Below the pieces are notes generated by a model. That model was given only the letters and a program-made list of their open reading frames with translations, was not told the origin of the DNA and ran no database searches. From NCBI RefSeq assembly GCF_033115175.1, contig NC_084834.1, positions 91,159,808 to 91,223,807 on the forward strand: a DNA stretch of 64,000 bases, written 5' to 3'. Positions 1 to 12,035 of the stretch are shown in pieces (position 1 is the stretch's first letter; the number at the start of each line of letters is the position of its first letter). The translations under genes and the position numbers were made by a program. This stretch comes from Lepus europaeus. Lineage: Eukaryota; Chordata; Mammalia; Lagomorpha; Leporidae.

Positions 1-1489
1 GTAGACTGGAGCAAAAACCCAAACGTGTTGGGGCTTCGAATAAATTGGATTCTCAGTCCTCTTGCATAAACAGACAATGAATAGAGACAACCTCCTTTAT
101 GATATTCCAGCAGAAGAAATACCTTTATTTCAAGCTGCCTAAATTGTGAATTGAATGGCACTGTTTATTAGGCAACATTTAGCTTAGAGTGCCACTAGGA
201 CTGACCTTGGGTGGAACAGCTATGAAGTTTGCCTTGGTTAAATTGTCTACAAACATAGGACATCATTTTTTATAATTGACTACTTTGATTCATTGGATAC
301 TTAATTCTGTGCCAGGCTCTGTGGTTAGGAGCTAAGGATGCAATAATGAATTGGTGTTATGTCTTCCTCTTATGGAAGAGCTTACAGTCCAGTGATAGAT
401 ATAAACTCTTGCTTCCGTAGGAGAGAGAAGACAGGGGGAGGAGCAAGTGTGAGGTAGGAATGCACAAAAGAACAAGATGGTCAGCAATAAGAGAAAGCTC
501 TGTATCTGCTAGGGGTGGGGGCTGAGTATCTGCAGGTATTGATGTAGGGAAGGGAGTGAGGACAGATTGTGAAGGGTGCTGTGTACCTTTTTAAGCATGT
601 AAGAGCCACCAGAAGTTTTGCCCAGGAAACTGCCATGATTTGTGTGAAGGCTTTGAGTGTGAGGCCATGACTAGAAAAGATACTTATTGGTCCTGCAATG
701 AGAATGAGTGGATTTGCTACCTGGGAGGGACATGGATAACTGTATCCATGAGGAATGATTGCAATGCATTAATTTCATTATAAGCTCTATTCTTAACTCT
801 CTGCTCAGCCACACCCTGTTCACCTTGAAATTTTGCTGTGTCATCCCTTCAAAGGTCAGGACTCCTTCCTGTTGGGTTTGACAAATTATCAACTTGACCC
901 CTTCCAAAATACAGCCTCAATCACAGTCACCTCCTTTTACACATCTAGGTCGCACTTGGATGTCAATGTGTGGTCAGCTGCTCAAGTTTCAGTGCGTTCT
1001 ACTGGGAATAACTTTGGTCTGATAGCACCAAAAGATAATACAACGAATTGAATTTCACAATCAGCAATGGCTGTCATTTGCTGTCGTTTGATGTTTAATT
1101 GTCTGAGAGCAAATACAATTTCTTGCTGCAAAAATTTCTGACTATCTTCTGAAGACCACTTACTCTCAAGAATAGTAATGTTTACATGTTATTCTTTCCA
1201 AAATACAAACCTTGGCATTATTATACAAAATAGCAATTTGCTTCTTTTGGGTCTGTGTTACATTTACCAGGTCTCTCACTTTAATTAATTTTTTTCCTGT
1301 GAGCTACAGGGTCAAATATGAATAATTAAAAATAGTTCTTTGATTCTTAAAAGCATTCCTTCTTAGTGTTTATTTTTTAATGGTTTATTGGGTGGGGAGG
1401 GTCAGTTCATCCCTCAACCTTTCCTTTTTTCCTCCCTCCTTTTTAACTTTGGGTACAAAAGAAACACACAGAAAGAGCTTTTCTGTTTT
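1..1489. other. Mostly unique AT-rich sequence with an L2-like relic
   Basis: No gene is visible. About 290-600 resembles an antisense L2 LINE 3' end: 'gtgccaggctctg' near 312 and 'gagcttacagtcc' near 378 are the usual L2 phrases in reverse orientation. The rest (600-1489) has only short chance ORFs of 65-90 codons in both strands, with no splice or codon-bias support. A pyrimidine-rich, poly(T) patch near 1420-1500 leads into the old L1 that follows. Confidence 0.5.
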
Positions 1490-2261
1490 TTTTTTTTTTA
1501 ATACAACATTAGGAGATAGTTTGCACACAATAAAATGCACCCATTTAAATGTCCTTTGGATGATTTTCAGTAAGTAATTATTCCATGTAGCCACTGCAGT
1601 CATGGTAAAGAATATTTCCTTCATCTGAAAAGCTGCCTTGTACCGCATCCCAGGCAATTCCTAACCACCACACTTCTCCCAGACACTGACCTACTATCTG
1701 TGGCAACAGATCAGAGTTACATTTTGTAGCAATATATAAAAATGGAAGCTTTTATGTATATTATATATTCAGTGTATACACATATACTACTATGTTCATT
1801 TATACAATAACTTACTTATTCACTTGCCTGGAAATACGTGATGTTATGGGCTCTTTCCAGTGTTGGGCTTTTAAGACAATGGATCCTATGGATATCTGTG
1901 TAAAAATATTTTGTGGGTATGTGTTTTCATTTTGATTAGGTGAATATCAAAGTATAGGATTGCTTGATTGTATGATAAAGCTATATCCAACTTTATAAGA
2001 AACTGCCTAATTGTTCACCAATATGGTTGCACAATTTTAAAATTTATCAGTAGTGTATAAACATTTCAGTTGTCCCACATCCTTATTAATATTTGATATT
2101 CATGCTGGTTGATAGTAGCTAGTTTAGGAATTATGTACCAGTATCTCATTGTGCTTTTATTTTGAATTTCCAGAATCAATAATGATATTGAACATATTTT
2201 TCATTCTTTTTTGGCAATTTACATACTGATATAAGTGTGTATATGCAGATATACACACATA

Positions 2262-2585
2262 AAAATCTTTACTTATTTTTTTTATTTGAAAGAGAGACAA
2301 ATAGAAATAGCAAGACTGACAGAGAGATCAGTCCTTCCAACTGCTTGGTTGCTCCCCAAATGCCTGCAACAGCCTGGTGTAGGCCAAGCCAAAGCCAGGA
2401 GCCCAGCACCCCATATGGGTCTCCCATGTGAGTGGTAGGGACCCAAATAATTGAACCATCATCTACTGCCTCCCAGCATGTACAGTATCAGGAATATGGG
2501 TGAGAAGTCAAGTGAAGGTACTTAGGCATTCAGATTTGGAATGCAGGCATCCCAAGCAACAACCTATGCTACTGTGCCCATAGTC
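2262..2585 (-). mobile_element. CSINE (older copy), antisense
   Basis: Lagomorph tRNA-derived SINE. On the plus strand it starts with the T-rich tail and 'atttgaaagagagacaaatag', then shows 'gttgctccccaaatg', 'aagccaggagccc' and 'gggtctcccatgtg'. The head end is degraded near 2570. It lies inside the antisense L1M and splits it between 'ggcaatttacatac' and 'ttggagaaatatc', so it is younger than that L1. Confidence 0.8.
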
Positions 2586-3091
2586 TGTTCCCAATTTGTT
2601 TATCATATTTGGAGAAATATCTTTCCAATTTTTTGTTCATTTTTAAAAGTAAGTATATTTGGCTTATTGTTAAATTTTAATAGTTCTTTGAGTATTTTGA
2701 ATACATCAAAGACATCCTTTATAAAATGTCAATGTTACTAATATTGTTTACAACCTATGCATTGCCTTCTCATCTGTTAACATTGTATTTAACAACAAAA
2801 TTTATTTTTGGTGAAATCCAATTGATGACATTTTCTTACAGTTTGTGATTTGTGTTTTTCTAATTAGAGATCATAAATGTGTTCTATTTTTCAGAAATAT
2901 TACTATTTCATCTATAATGTTTAATCATGTTATCTATTTTGAATTAACTTCTATATATGGTGTGAGTCAAGTGATTTTTTTTTAAATATATGGCTATCTA
3001 TTTGTTCCAGCACCATTTTCTAAAAAGAATAACTTTTTGAAATGTAGATATATAGACTACAGATATTAGTAATTTGATTTCTGAAGTTACT

Positions 3092-3138
3092 TTACTTTTT
3101 TTTTTTTTGGTAAGATAGTTACAGAGAAGTAGAGAGGT

Positions 3139-3172
<34 letters not shown>

Positions 3173-3434
3173 GTCTTTCATCTGCTGGTTCACTCCCCAG
3201 ATGGCCATAATGACTAGAACGGAGCTGATCTGAAGCCAGGAACCAAGAGCTTCCTCCAGGTATTCCACATGGATGCAGGGGCACAAGGACATGGGCCACG
3301 TTCCACTGCTTTCCCAGGCACACCAACAGGGAGCTGAATTCGAAGTGGAGCAGCCAAGACTCCAACTGGCATCCATGTGGATGCCAGCACTGCAGACCGG
3401 GACCTTAACCTGCTGTGCCACAGTGCTGGCCCCT
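3092..3434 (-). mobile_element. CSINE, antisense, with (GA)n tract
   Basis: The poly(T) at 3093-3108 is the reversed tail. It is followed by the (GA)n tract at 3132-3172, 'ctgctggttcactcccc', and the body through 'tgctgtgccacagtgctggccc', which is the reversed tRNA-like head ending near 3434. It interrupts the same old L1 as the copy at 2262. Confidence 0.88.
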
Positions 3435-3509
3435 CATTCTGTTGTTTTTAAAAATGTATTCTTTCCTCCTATACTGTAGTGTTATAATAAATCTTGAAAT
3501 CAGTTCTGC

Positions 3510-4002
3510 AATTTGCTGTCCCCTAAGACAGAATGGAGTTTAGCAGCAACTGTAGCACAGCAGCTCACTGCTGGGACTTTGAGAGTAGAGGGAGGCAATG
3601 TGGGTCCCTTTTATTGCAGCAAAGAAGTTACTTGGATGCCAGTCAGCTGTCTAGACTGGATTTAAAACCTCTGAGGAGTGTGTCATTCTCCTGTAGTTAA
3701 GCTGCTGGTCTGAGGCAATGGTGAGGGTTTCAGAGCTTTCTTTTTACCCCTTCCCTGAAAGATGAAGTCCCCACTTTCCCAGCTGGCAAGCCATTATGAG
3801 TCCTGAAGTATGCTTTGTTCCAATCCTTATTCTGGCTTTCAGAATCTCTGTGCTGCTTACAGTTGTCATCACTTCTTTACTGAATTTTTCCCTCAGGCAA
3901 TCCCCTGAAAGTGCAGTCCTTCCTTTATTGCCCTGGTTCTTCTCTGTAGCAAAGGGGAGTGCAGGGCCTCTCTATCCAGCCATCTTGAATCTCTCTTCTC
4001 TA
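3510..4002 (-). mobile_element. Probable L1 5' UTR-like insert inside the older L1
   Basis: This segment separates two pieces of the antisense L1. It has moderate GC and no ORF2 similarity. It ends on the plus strand with 'agccatcttgaatctct', which resembles the reversed L1 5' end ('gccatcttgg') seen at about 7600 and 28600 in this window. The L1 sequence on its two sides overlaps in content ('ataataaatcttgaaatcag' before, 'ttttataggaaaccttgaac' after). That suggests a duplicated target or two adjoining fragments. The 5' UTR identity is an inference from layout and the end motif. Confidence 0.4.
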
Positions 4003-4372
4003 TTAGTATAGTTTTATAGGAAACCTTGAACCAGTAGGTGTCAGTCCTCCAGATTTGTTGTTCTTCCTCAGTATTATGTTGACTATTATGAGTCTTTTGT
4101 ATTTCTGGACTCTAGAATCAGTTGGTCAATTGCTTGGAATTTTGATTGATATTTCATTGACTCTATAGATCAAGTGGGGAAGAATTAACTTGTAATAATG
4201 GGGGGGTCTTCCAGGTCATGAACATGGAATGCATCTCTATTTATGTAAATTCTCTTTGATTGTTTTCATCAGGGTTTTATCATTTTTCCCATATAGATCC
4301 TTTACATATTTTATTTTATTAGATTTAGAAATACTTCCTATTTGTCTTGCTTATGTTTAGTTTAAATTATTG

Positions 4373-5119
4373 TCAGAACATTGGACAAAGTAATTGACTA
4401 GAAGTTGTATTCTTGCCAGTTAAGAAGAGATATTAAGGGTTGTATCAAGGAGAGAGTTGAGCTAATTAATACAGGTTAGCATCCTCAGTGACTAAAGTTG
4501 AAGATATGACATGGGGTAAATACTAAAGGGTTGTAGGCAAGTAAGAAGTGTATACAAAAGTGGTGCCAGTTACAACATTTGATGTTCAAAATTAACTTAT
4601 ATCTGGCTTCATCATCCAGTTAGCCTCATATCATGTAAGGTCATGTTAAAGCAGCAAGAACCTATGTATACTTGGTGTCTATTAATTGGGGTAGTTGTTT
4701 AAGAATCAAATAATCATTTTTCCTTGTCTATAGATCATAAAGTCTCCCCTTTATTCCACCTTAACATGTTGTTAAATATAACTTTTAGGAATCATCATAT
4801 GCATTATGCACTATCCCTTTTCATTCTTTACAGCTTCTTTTATCTTCCTAATTTAGGGAAAACTTTCTGGACCACTGGAAGGGTAGAAAAAAACACCTTT
4901 GTCCTCATTACTTTTGTCATTTCTTTTTTTTACATTTTACAATCTACATATTTATTGTGTAATAAGCTATATTATATTCTAACTGTAAGTATGACTTTTT
5001 AATGATTTTTGACATCTAGTCATTATGATCCCACGGGTATTAAAATCCTGAACAGAAGTCATTAGCATATTTATACACTTGAGCGCAGTTTAGATTGAAT
5101 TCATAACATTTATTAAGTT
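4373..5119. other. Unassigned AT-rich spacer
   Basis: I recognise no gene or repeat here. The longest frame is 92 codons on the plus strand (4724-5002), rich in Phe, Leu and Tyr as expected from T-rich DNA. It could hide badly decayed L1 sequence joining the elements on either side, but I see no landmark that shows this. Confidence 0.4.
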
Positions 5120-7612
5120 TTATGTTCTGATGAAGATCTTTCCTGGTCATTTTTTTAAGGAGTTCTGTGTTATCCTTGGACATTCTTTCCTTCCTCCAGA
5201 TTGGGGGAATTTTCTATAACTATTTCACTAAATAGGCCTTCTAATGCATTCTCTCTTTCCACGCTTTCAGGATCCATATCCTGGGTCATTTGATAGTATC
5301 CCGTAACTGCAACACTGTTTTTAATTTTTTTTATTATTTTTTTGACAGGCAGAGTGGACAGTGAGAGAGAGAGAGACAGAGAGAAAGGTCTTCCGTTGGC
5401 CGTTGGTTCACCCTCCAATGGCCACCAAGGCTGGCGAGCTGTGGTCGGCGTACCGCGCTGATCTGAAGGCAGGAGCCAGGTGCTTCTCCTGGTCTCCCAT
5501 GCGGGTGCAGGGCCCAAGCACTTGGGCCATCCTCCACTGCACTCCCGGGCCATAGCAGAGAGCTAGCCTGGAAGAGGGGCAACCGGGACAGAATCCAGTG
5601 CCCCGACCGGGATTAGAACCCGGTGTGTCGACGCCGCAAAGCAGAGGATTAGCCTATTGAGCCGCGGCGCCGGCCACTGTTTTTAATTTTTCTAACTTCT
5701 TCTGTTTTTTCTCTGACTGAGAAATTTCCAAAGATTTGTTTTATAGCTTGGATTTTCTTTTTTCTGCCTAACCAAGTCTGTTTTTAAGCATTTCTACAGC
5801 ATTTTTATTTGATCTATTGAATTCTTCATTTGAAGTATTTCATTTTGTTTTCTCTTTAAAATATCAATTTCATGACAAAGATTTTGTTCATTTCATGTAT
5901 GGATTTCTTTAACTCATTGATTTGCTTCTGAGTAATCTTGTTATTAATATTTTGAATTCCATTTCAGGCATTTCATCAATCTCTTCATCTTCACATTGTA
6001 ATATTAAAGTGTTGGTGTGTTTCTTTGGGGAGGCGTGGAATCATGTTGTCTTCCTTAATCTTGTTTCTTGAATTTCTGCATTTATTTTTTAGGCATTTGT
6101 GGAGATATTTGTTGGTCTTTTCCTCTGCTGGTTTCTATCTTTGAATTATGCTAGTAGCTTAGTGGAATGTTTGTTCTTTCACTGAATGCCAGAGGTGTGT
6201 GCTGGGTGTGGCCATGGAGCTCTGGTCAGTCCTCCAGGGAGGGGCAAATATCCAGATTGACACCCAAGTTGGACATGGTGGATCTCTTGTTAACAGTAGG
6301 AAAAGATGGTCACCTCTGTTGGTGAAATAATACTCCCACCTCTTGTATTCTTAGGTGATAAATGCCTGGGTGTTAGCCCTCAATGTGTGAAGCACTCATC
6401 CGTACTTCTCCTGAACTGCAAAAGGCTATGTGCAATCCTCAGTGTGAGTGTGGATCCCACTGCAATGACCCATACCAGGCAATCAGGGAGCTGTAAGCAT
6501 ATGAATTCGCACACAGTGATTGTTCAGAGATCCAGCTACACTGTGTACCCTCTCATGCAGTCATGAAATTCCCACAGTCTCAGCACTCAGGGCTCCAATA
6601 GTCATGGGGTACAGAGGATCTGCTCTGCCCCACTAGCCAGTCTTACCCACAGATGCTGAGACATTCCCAGAGCCAACTGCCTGTGGGTACTCCACCTAAG
6701 TTGTTTAAGCCTCAGAGTCCCAGAGCCCTGGAGCCTGTGAAATGTTGAGACCCTGTGATCACCTCACAGTCATATGTGGGCTCTCAGCCCCAGGTCAGTC
6801 CTCCCAACCAGAGTCAAAGTCAGTGGGGAACACAGATTTTTTTCCTCGGTAAAATCCCTGGGTCACATGTGTGCACAATACCCACCAACTGCAGCCTTTT
6901 TCATTTCACAATCATTCTAGTCATGTACAAGAGTCTCTGCCACTGGTGCTAATGTCAGAAAGGCTCTTTCTCCCCACCCATTTCCAGGTCTGTGCCCAGG
7001 AGCTGCTGCATTTTCCTCTGATGACAAGATGGCAACTTTCCCTGCCAATTGTACCTGAGATGCTGTGGTTGCCTCTGCTGACAAGATGGGGACTGTCCCC
7101 TGTAGTTGCTGGGGCTGTGTACAAGACCTGTTACCTATTTATGCTACTATCTATTTATGTCCAAAATGGCACCTGTCCTGTCTTAGCTGGTTACCAGGTA
7201 CCATGATTGGGAGGGATGGACAGAGATGTACCCTTTTCTTTTTCTCTGGGTGAGCAGGTACCTTGTTCCCCTCAGGGCACTGGGCCAGACTCAAAGACAG
7301 TGTAGTCTGCTAGGCTCTCCCTGCAGCTGTATCACCAGTGGCATGGGCTGTTGCAGTCTGATCTCACCTTGCTCTCCAAAGCTGGTGCTTTCTCCAGCTC
7401 AGAGCTGTTGGATTTGTTTGATGTGTCTGTGCTGCTGCACATTTGCACTTCTACGCAGATCCACAGTATCTCTCCTCTTTCTGTAGAATCTGCACTGAAG
7501 GTTTTCCTCCAACTCCTCCCTGGGAATTATTATTATTATTACTATTATTATTTTTACTATTTTCACCTAGCCTAGAACAGACCACCCTGTTGCTATTCTG
7601 CCATCTTGGAAT
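5120..7612 (-). mobile_element. L1 5' portion, antisense: 5' UTR and start of ORF1, 3' part missing
   Basis: The stretch at 5125-6030 parallels the ORF1 N-terminal region of the full-length L1 at 27060-27650. Shared reversed phrases include 'aggccttctaat', 'cttcaggat/aactcc' and 'aatagtatcc'. From about 6030 to 7612 is a long 5' UTR, richer in GC, ending with 'ctgccatcttggaatct', the reversed L1 5' terminus. A (TTA)n run lies at 7528-7553 and a CSINE2 at 5330-5675. The frame is destroyed by stops. Keeping the 5' end while losing the 3' end is unusual for L1 and points to deletion or recombination after insertion. Confidence 0.7.
5330..5675 (-). mobile_element. CSINE2 (young), antisense, with perfect target-site duplication
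   Basis: This is a well preserved C repeat. It has a T-rich tail, then 'ttgacaggcagagtggacag', (GA)n, the 'cgttggttcaccctccaatgg' body and 'gccgcggcgccggcc' as the reversed head. The flanks carry the direct repeat CACTGTTTTTAATTTTT at 5313-5329 and 5675-5691, sharing one base with the element edge. It was inserted into the L1 ORF1 fragment after that L1 had decayed. Confidence 0.95.
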
Positions 7613-9640
7613 CTGATTATTTCAATCAACCATTTGCAGTAATGTATTCTCTTTTCCACGTATCTAATATATTTATATCTTATTTTACTATTTGAGACCT
7701 TTGCTGACACTATAGTTTGTTGCATACTGTCTGATCTTCAAAAGCAGGTATAGCAAAAAATAAACTGAAACAGTCATTGAATTAAGACCTCAGATGCAAT
7801 AATGATTGCCTATAGAGGATCCAAGCCAACAGGCTTGATGCCAACAAAATGGTGCCAATGTCAGCATTGCAACACCAACTCCAATACAATACAATTGATA
7901 TCAGCATTTTAGTATTAGAGTAATATCATTAGTGGTAGTGGAGAATGGACCTTATACAGGCTATCTGACCCTTTCTGGCTCAGAGTCACTGATAATTTGC
8001 CTTCTAGGGGTTTAGAAGATGTGACACAATGTGTAAGTTGGAGATAAATGGACATTGATGGTATCCAATTCTATACCATTACTTGCTACCAAGCATTTAA
8101 AATATACTTATTAAATTTTCAGTTTAATGAAATAATGTAACATATTATGTAATGTGAAGACTGAATTTCCTTTGCTATTTTAATATGTTTATGCTTTCTG
8201 GATTAGGAAACCTGAAAAGTTTGCGAATAAGGATTATTTCTATGTAGTTGCTATCAATAGATAACTTTTTTCTCATGTGCATAGCAAACTGCTAACCTTA
8301 ACTTGATTCTCAGAGCTTACGTACTTTCTCTTCACATAGCATGAGGACACTTGATCCTCACTTGACAGCTCAGCTATGTTTCAACATCTAGGTCAAATCC
8401 TAAGTGATTTTAGACTTCCAAGGGAACAGGATAGACATAGAAGATAATGGACTTAAGGAAGACAAGAAACAAAGAATAACAACCCTGTCGTAGATAATGT
8501 AACATCATTATGTCAGTAAAGATCATGTTAGTGGAGAACATTGAGCTTTTGGATAGGTAAATTCTCAGTAAACAGTGTTTCTTTTGTGATATTCATCCCT
8601 TAGAATGCTTAATTTCAAGAGTAATTGCAACTTTTCTCAAGGTCAAGATTTTCTTTCATCTCTGTATCAGATGTTGCCTAAGAGAATCTCTCTAGCATTC
8701 TCCTTGTTCTGATTTAGGAATAATTCCAGCTCATGGATATTATTACCAAGCACCATTTTTTAAGGACAATTTTTAAAGGATTTTTAAAGGAGACAATTGC
8801 ATCCTTATTTAAAATATTTCATTCCAGAAATATCATCTATTGTTTCATCCCATATACTGTAAATATCATATTTTCTTTGATCCACATTTCTGAAGCATCT
8901 TTATATCTTGATTTATGATCTATGGATATTTTGGAATGCTATTTGTGGTTTCATCATTATATTTTTAATGGTAAGCATGAAAGGCATGGACTGATGTTCC
9001 ACTACCAGTTACAATGTAGTATGATGTAAAAGACCTTCACCTTCATGATAATAGCAAGAGAAATAAAAACCAATGTGTTCTTTTGGGGAGAAAATTGTAG
9101 AGGACAAAGGAAGCCTTGATAAATCAAATTCCAGAAGGATTATAGCCCCTATACTAGGTGGTAGTTTCATGATTTGGGTGTGACAAGTGGAAAAACCAGC
9201 CTGACATACACAGAGACCTTGTGGGTGTGAAGAAATCACATGAGCCTTTGACAAAAGTGTGGGCCAGGGCAACAGGTTGGAATCTGAAAGAGTTAAGGAT
9301 GCAGAGCAAATTGCTCAGTCTGAAAATGCTCTCCCCACTACAAATAATGCCTAGAAAGTATCAGTGAGTGAAGATCTGAAAATTGGAAACTGAACTTCTA
9401 AACATCCTTAAGGTATGAATTTTGAGTCTAGTTAAGTTGAATCAAAACCATCTGTCTATAACTCTACCTTTCAAATAAAAAAAAGCTGTAATTAGAGCCC
9501 AGCTGCATCACAGCCCAGATATTGACAAGATCAGAGTTGATTTTTCACGAGAGGTTGGAAGTTGGGTTAATCCATGGACCCAATGTAATGAAAGCTGAAG
9601 TCCACTCCCAGACCAACTTTATTCAAGCCAGAGAGAAAGA
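7613..9640. other. Unique AT-rich sequence, nothing recognised
   Basis: About 2 kb without a recognisable gene or repeat. ORFs do not exceed 90 codons and look like chance. A repetitive-sounding stretch at 7840-7915 ('atgccaacaaaatggtgcc', 'tgtcagcattgcaac') is weakly self-similar but too diverged to call a repeat. The element starting just downstream may extend back to about 9490. Confidence 0.4.
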
Positions 9641-9859
9641 GGCTTATAATCTCTGTAAAATAAATAGAAGAAAAATTTTAAAATTTACATCTCTGTCTCT
9701 TCTATTCTATTTTCCAAAGGCTACATGTGAGTTTATGTATTTGAGAGAAAAAGAAAATATGGTCTGTAATCAGAATCAAATATGGTCAATGGTAGAACCA
9801 CTGATGGCTCAGTTATTGGAATTGGCAGAAAAGACCTTAAAACAACAATTATAGAAATG

Positions 9860-10113
9860 CTAAAGTGCTGGTATTGTGGCGCAATGGATTAAGCCACTGG
9901 TTGCAATACCAGTCCCGTAAGAGTGCTGGTTTGTGTCCCACTTGTAATCCATCCTCTACTGATGCACCTAGGAAAGCAGAAGATGATGGCCTGAGTGCTT
10001 AGGCCCCCACCACCAACATGGGAGACCTGGATGGAGTTTTTGTCTACTGACTTTGGCCTGGCTCTTCCCCTGTGTCTATCTGGGGAATGAACCAATGGGT
10101 GGAAGAAATGGCG
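9860..10113 (+). mobile_element. CSINE (old copy), sense
   Basis: The head is 'gtgctggtattgtggcgcaatggattaag', with a degraded B-box region. It continues with 'gatgcacctaggaaagcag', 'gatggcctgagtgctt' and 'ggggaatgaaccaat'. The tail is eroded, so the end is approximate. It is inserted in the ORF1 region of the ancient L1. Confidence 0.8.
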
Positions 10114-10659
10114 TTGGGTGCACAGGTAAAGACAGATGGAATGGCAAAGATATGGATATTTCAGAAGAAAAATAGGACTCTGAAAAAGGGAAAAAAAAGA
10201 GGAAAGGCTAAAAATGAAAGATAAAATATCAGAAATTAGCATTTTATTGGTTGGAATTAATAATCAATTGGATAAAGGAGATAAAAGCGACAATCATCAT
10301 TAAAATAAGACATATCAACAAAAAGTATTTAACTACAATGGAGGGAAAAAATGGGGAAAAACATAGGAAAACAAACCTGCAGAGATACTATAAGCTATGG
10401 AGTTCAAGAAAAAAAGAAATAAAGAGAATGAGGCAAAAATTACTTGAAGAAATAATAATAAAAGCATAAAGGAGCAGACCAAAACAAACCAACTAAATAT
10501 CTAAAATTTTCCAAATATGATGAAAGTCATAACATATAATGCATTAAGTTAACAAAACTAAAGCAGGATAAATATAGAGAAAACTATACTGAAGCAGATC
10601 TTAAAGTATTAAGACCAAAAATAAAGAGATAATCTTAAAAGCAATTAGAGAAAAAAGAC

Positions 10660-11538
10660 TGGTTTGTTGACTATGCAGCAACTTTGTTGTCTTTCTTTCA
10701 GAAAGTAGTTCGATCAATCCAGACCTTTTAGGGTCCCAAAGCTGTAGTTTTTCTATACTCAAAATCTGCGAACTCTCTGCCCCCACGACCTCCTCTGAAT
10801 GCACCCCGAAATCCTCGAGGGGTGGTAAAGGCACCACCTCTCCCGCTACCACACCATCGGCCGCCACGGAAACCAAGACCTCCTCTGCCTCTGTATCCCC
10901 CTCGGCCACGGTTTGGACGGAGTAGGATTCCAAACGTTTCGGCATTTAATCTTCTTTCCTCAGCCCAGGTTGGTCTTCGTTCTCTGTTATCATCACAAGA
11001 AATATTGTCAAAGAAAGATTTAGTTTTGTCATAGTAGCAATTAGGTCCAAGAGGATCTTCTTCATCTGTATTTCCTTCACTGTTTTGTGTATCAACTCCT
11101 GAGTCTCCTTTATCTTCACCATTTACAGGTTTCTCCTGTTTCTCAAGTTTATCTTCTTTTAATTTAAGTTTGTTATAAAACTCTCTGTCGATCTCTTCCT
11201 TGTTAAATTGCGCATTTGCACTTTCAAAGTCAAAGTCTTTCTCAAATTTCATTGGACCATCTCGCCAGATACCAGACCTTCCTCTGCCACCTCGATGACC
11301 TCCACGCCCTCTCCTTGGAGCTGAAGGAGCACCTGGAACTACTTGTCTCTTGTTATCATTTCTGAGTTGCTCATTTTCTGGTCTTGAAACTTTGTGTACT
11401 TCAGCTCGCCTGTGCTCTTGATTCTCTATTGCTTTTTGGCTGGTAGATGGCAAAGGCCTGGTTGATACAGGGCTCCTTCTCCCAACAGGTGCTGGAGCAG
11501 GTAAGTGGGCCGAGGCACTCTGTGGCGGTAGCAATCAT
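10660..11538 (-). pseudogene. LSM14A: LSM14A retrocopy, 5'-truncated, frame still open
   Basis: The minus-strand frame 11534-10728 gives 268 uninterrupted residues matching the C-terminal part of LSM14A (RAP55), an RNA-binding P-body protein that acts in mRNA storage and decapping. Visible in order are an Arg/Gly-rich box (about residues 74-86), the FDF motif ([12 protein letters not shown], about 99-110), an acidic Lys/Glu linker, the FFD-type box ([13 protein letters not shown], 167-179), the TFG box (NAETFG, 197-202) and C-terminal RGG repeats (209-252). The N-terminal LSm domain is missing; the parent is about 460 residues. There are no introns, so it is a processed copy. About 65 bp of 3' UTR follow the stop at 10730-10728, without a clear poly(A) or AATAAA. 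No start codon fits the protein start. It lies inside the ancient L1 in the opposite orientation. I call it a pseudogene by structure, since expression cannot be judged. Confidence 0.93.
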
Positions 11539-12035
11539 AGTGATGATGGCTTACTTTTCAGAAACAATATAGACCAAAGGCCAGAAAATATTATCTTTAA
11601 AGTGCTAACAGAAAAGAAAATCTGCCAACCTAAAATTCTGCATCAAGTGAAAATATCCATCAAAAAATAACAAGAATGAGAGCAACAAATAAAAATTGGC
11701 AGTCCAGAATTAAATAAAAGACATACTAAATAAAGTCTTTAGGCAAAAAAATCATTTAAATGGAAAGAAATTAGCCTCTCTGGGCAGAATAAAGTATACT
11801 AGTAATGGAAAATATGACATTAAATATGAAAAATAACTCATTTCTTCTTTTAAAAATTCTCTATGGACTGTTTAAAAGTAAAAATAGTAAAATACATTGT
11901 GGAGTTCATAATACAGTAGAAATTAAAAGCCTTTAAAGACATTATTTGTTGTTATTCTTTGCATTAATAAAATGTGGTTTTAGTATTCTGTCTTTGCTAT
12001 CTATACTTGCATTGTTTTTTAAAATTAGTAAGATT

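Larger units (their letters stand above)
1490..4372 (-). mobile_element. Old L1 (L1M type), antisense, 3' UTR and ORF2 C-terminal half, interrupted
   Basis: Read on the minus strand, this follows the L1 order from RT thumb through the C-terminal region to the 3' UTR. Landmarks on the plus strand are 'gttccagcaccattttctaaaaag' (about 3006), 'tctcattgtgcttttattt' (about 2141), 'aggattgcttgattgt' (about 1957) and 3' UTR text near 1500-1640. It is interrupted by two CSINEs (2262-2585, 3092-3434) and by a roughly 490-bp insert (3510-4000). The L1 resumes at about 4010 ('gtgtcagtcctccag') and fades near 4370. No intact frame remains. The endonuclease and most of the RT region are absent here. Confidence 0.75.

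Noticed and set aside
3131..3172. Short periodic runs as a possible CRISPR-like array
   Set aside because: They are simple (GA)n tracts belonging to SINE tails, with no spacer-repeat structure, and the genome is mammalian.
5170..5582. 127- and 82-codon minus-strand ORFs around a CSINE
   Set aside because: They run through the SINE body and the L1 ORF1 fragment. Similar frames appear at every young CSINE (for example 14002-14385, 25065-25505, 42341-42684, 51168-51515).
10251..10469. 72-codon Lys/Ile-rich ORF
   Set aside because: It is a residual frame of the ancient A-rich L1 ORF1 region, not an independent gene.
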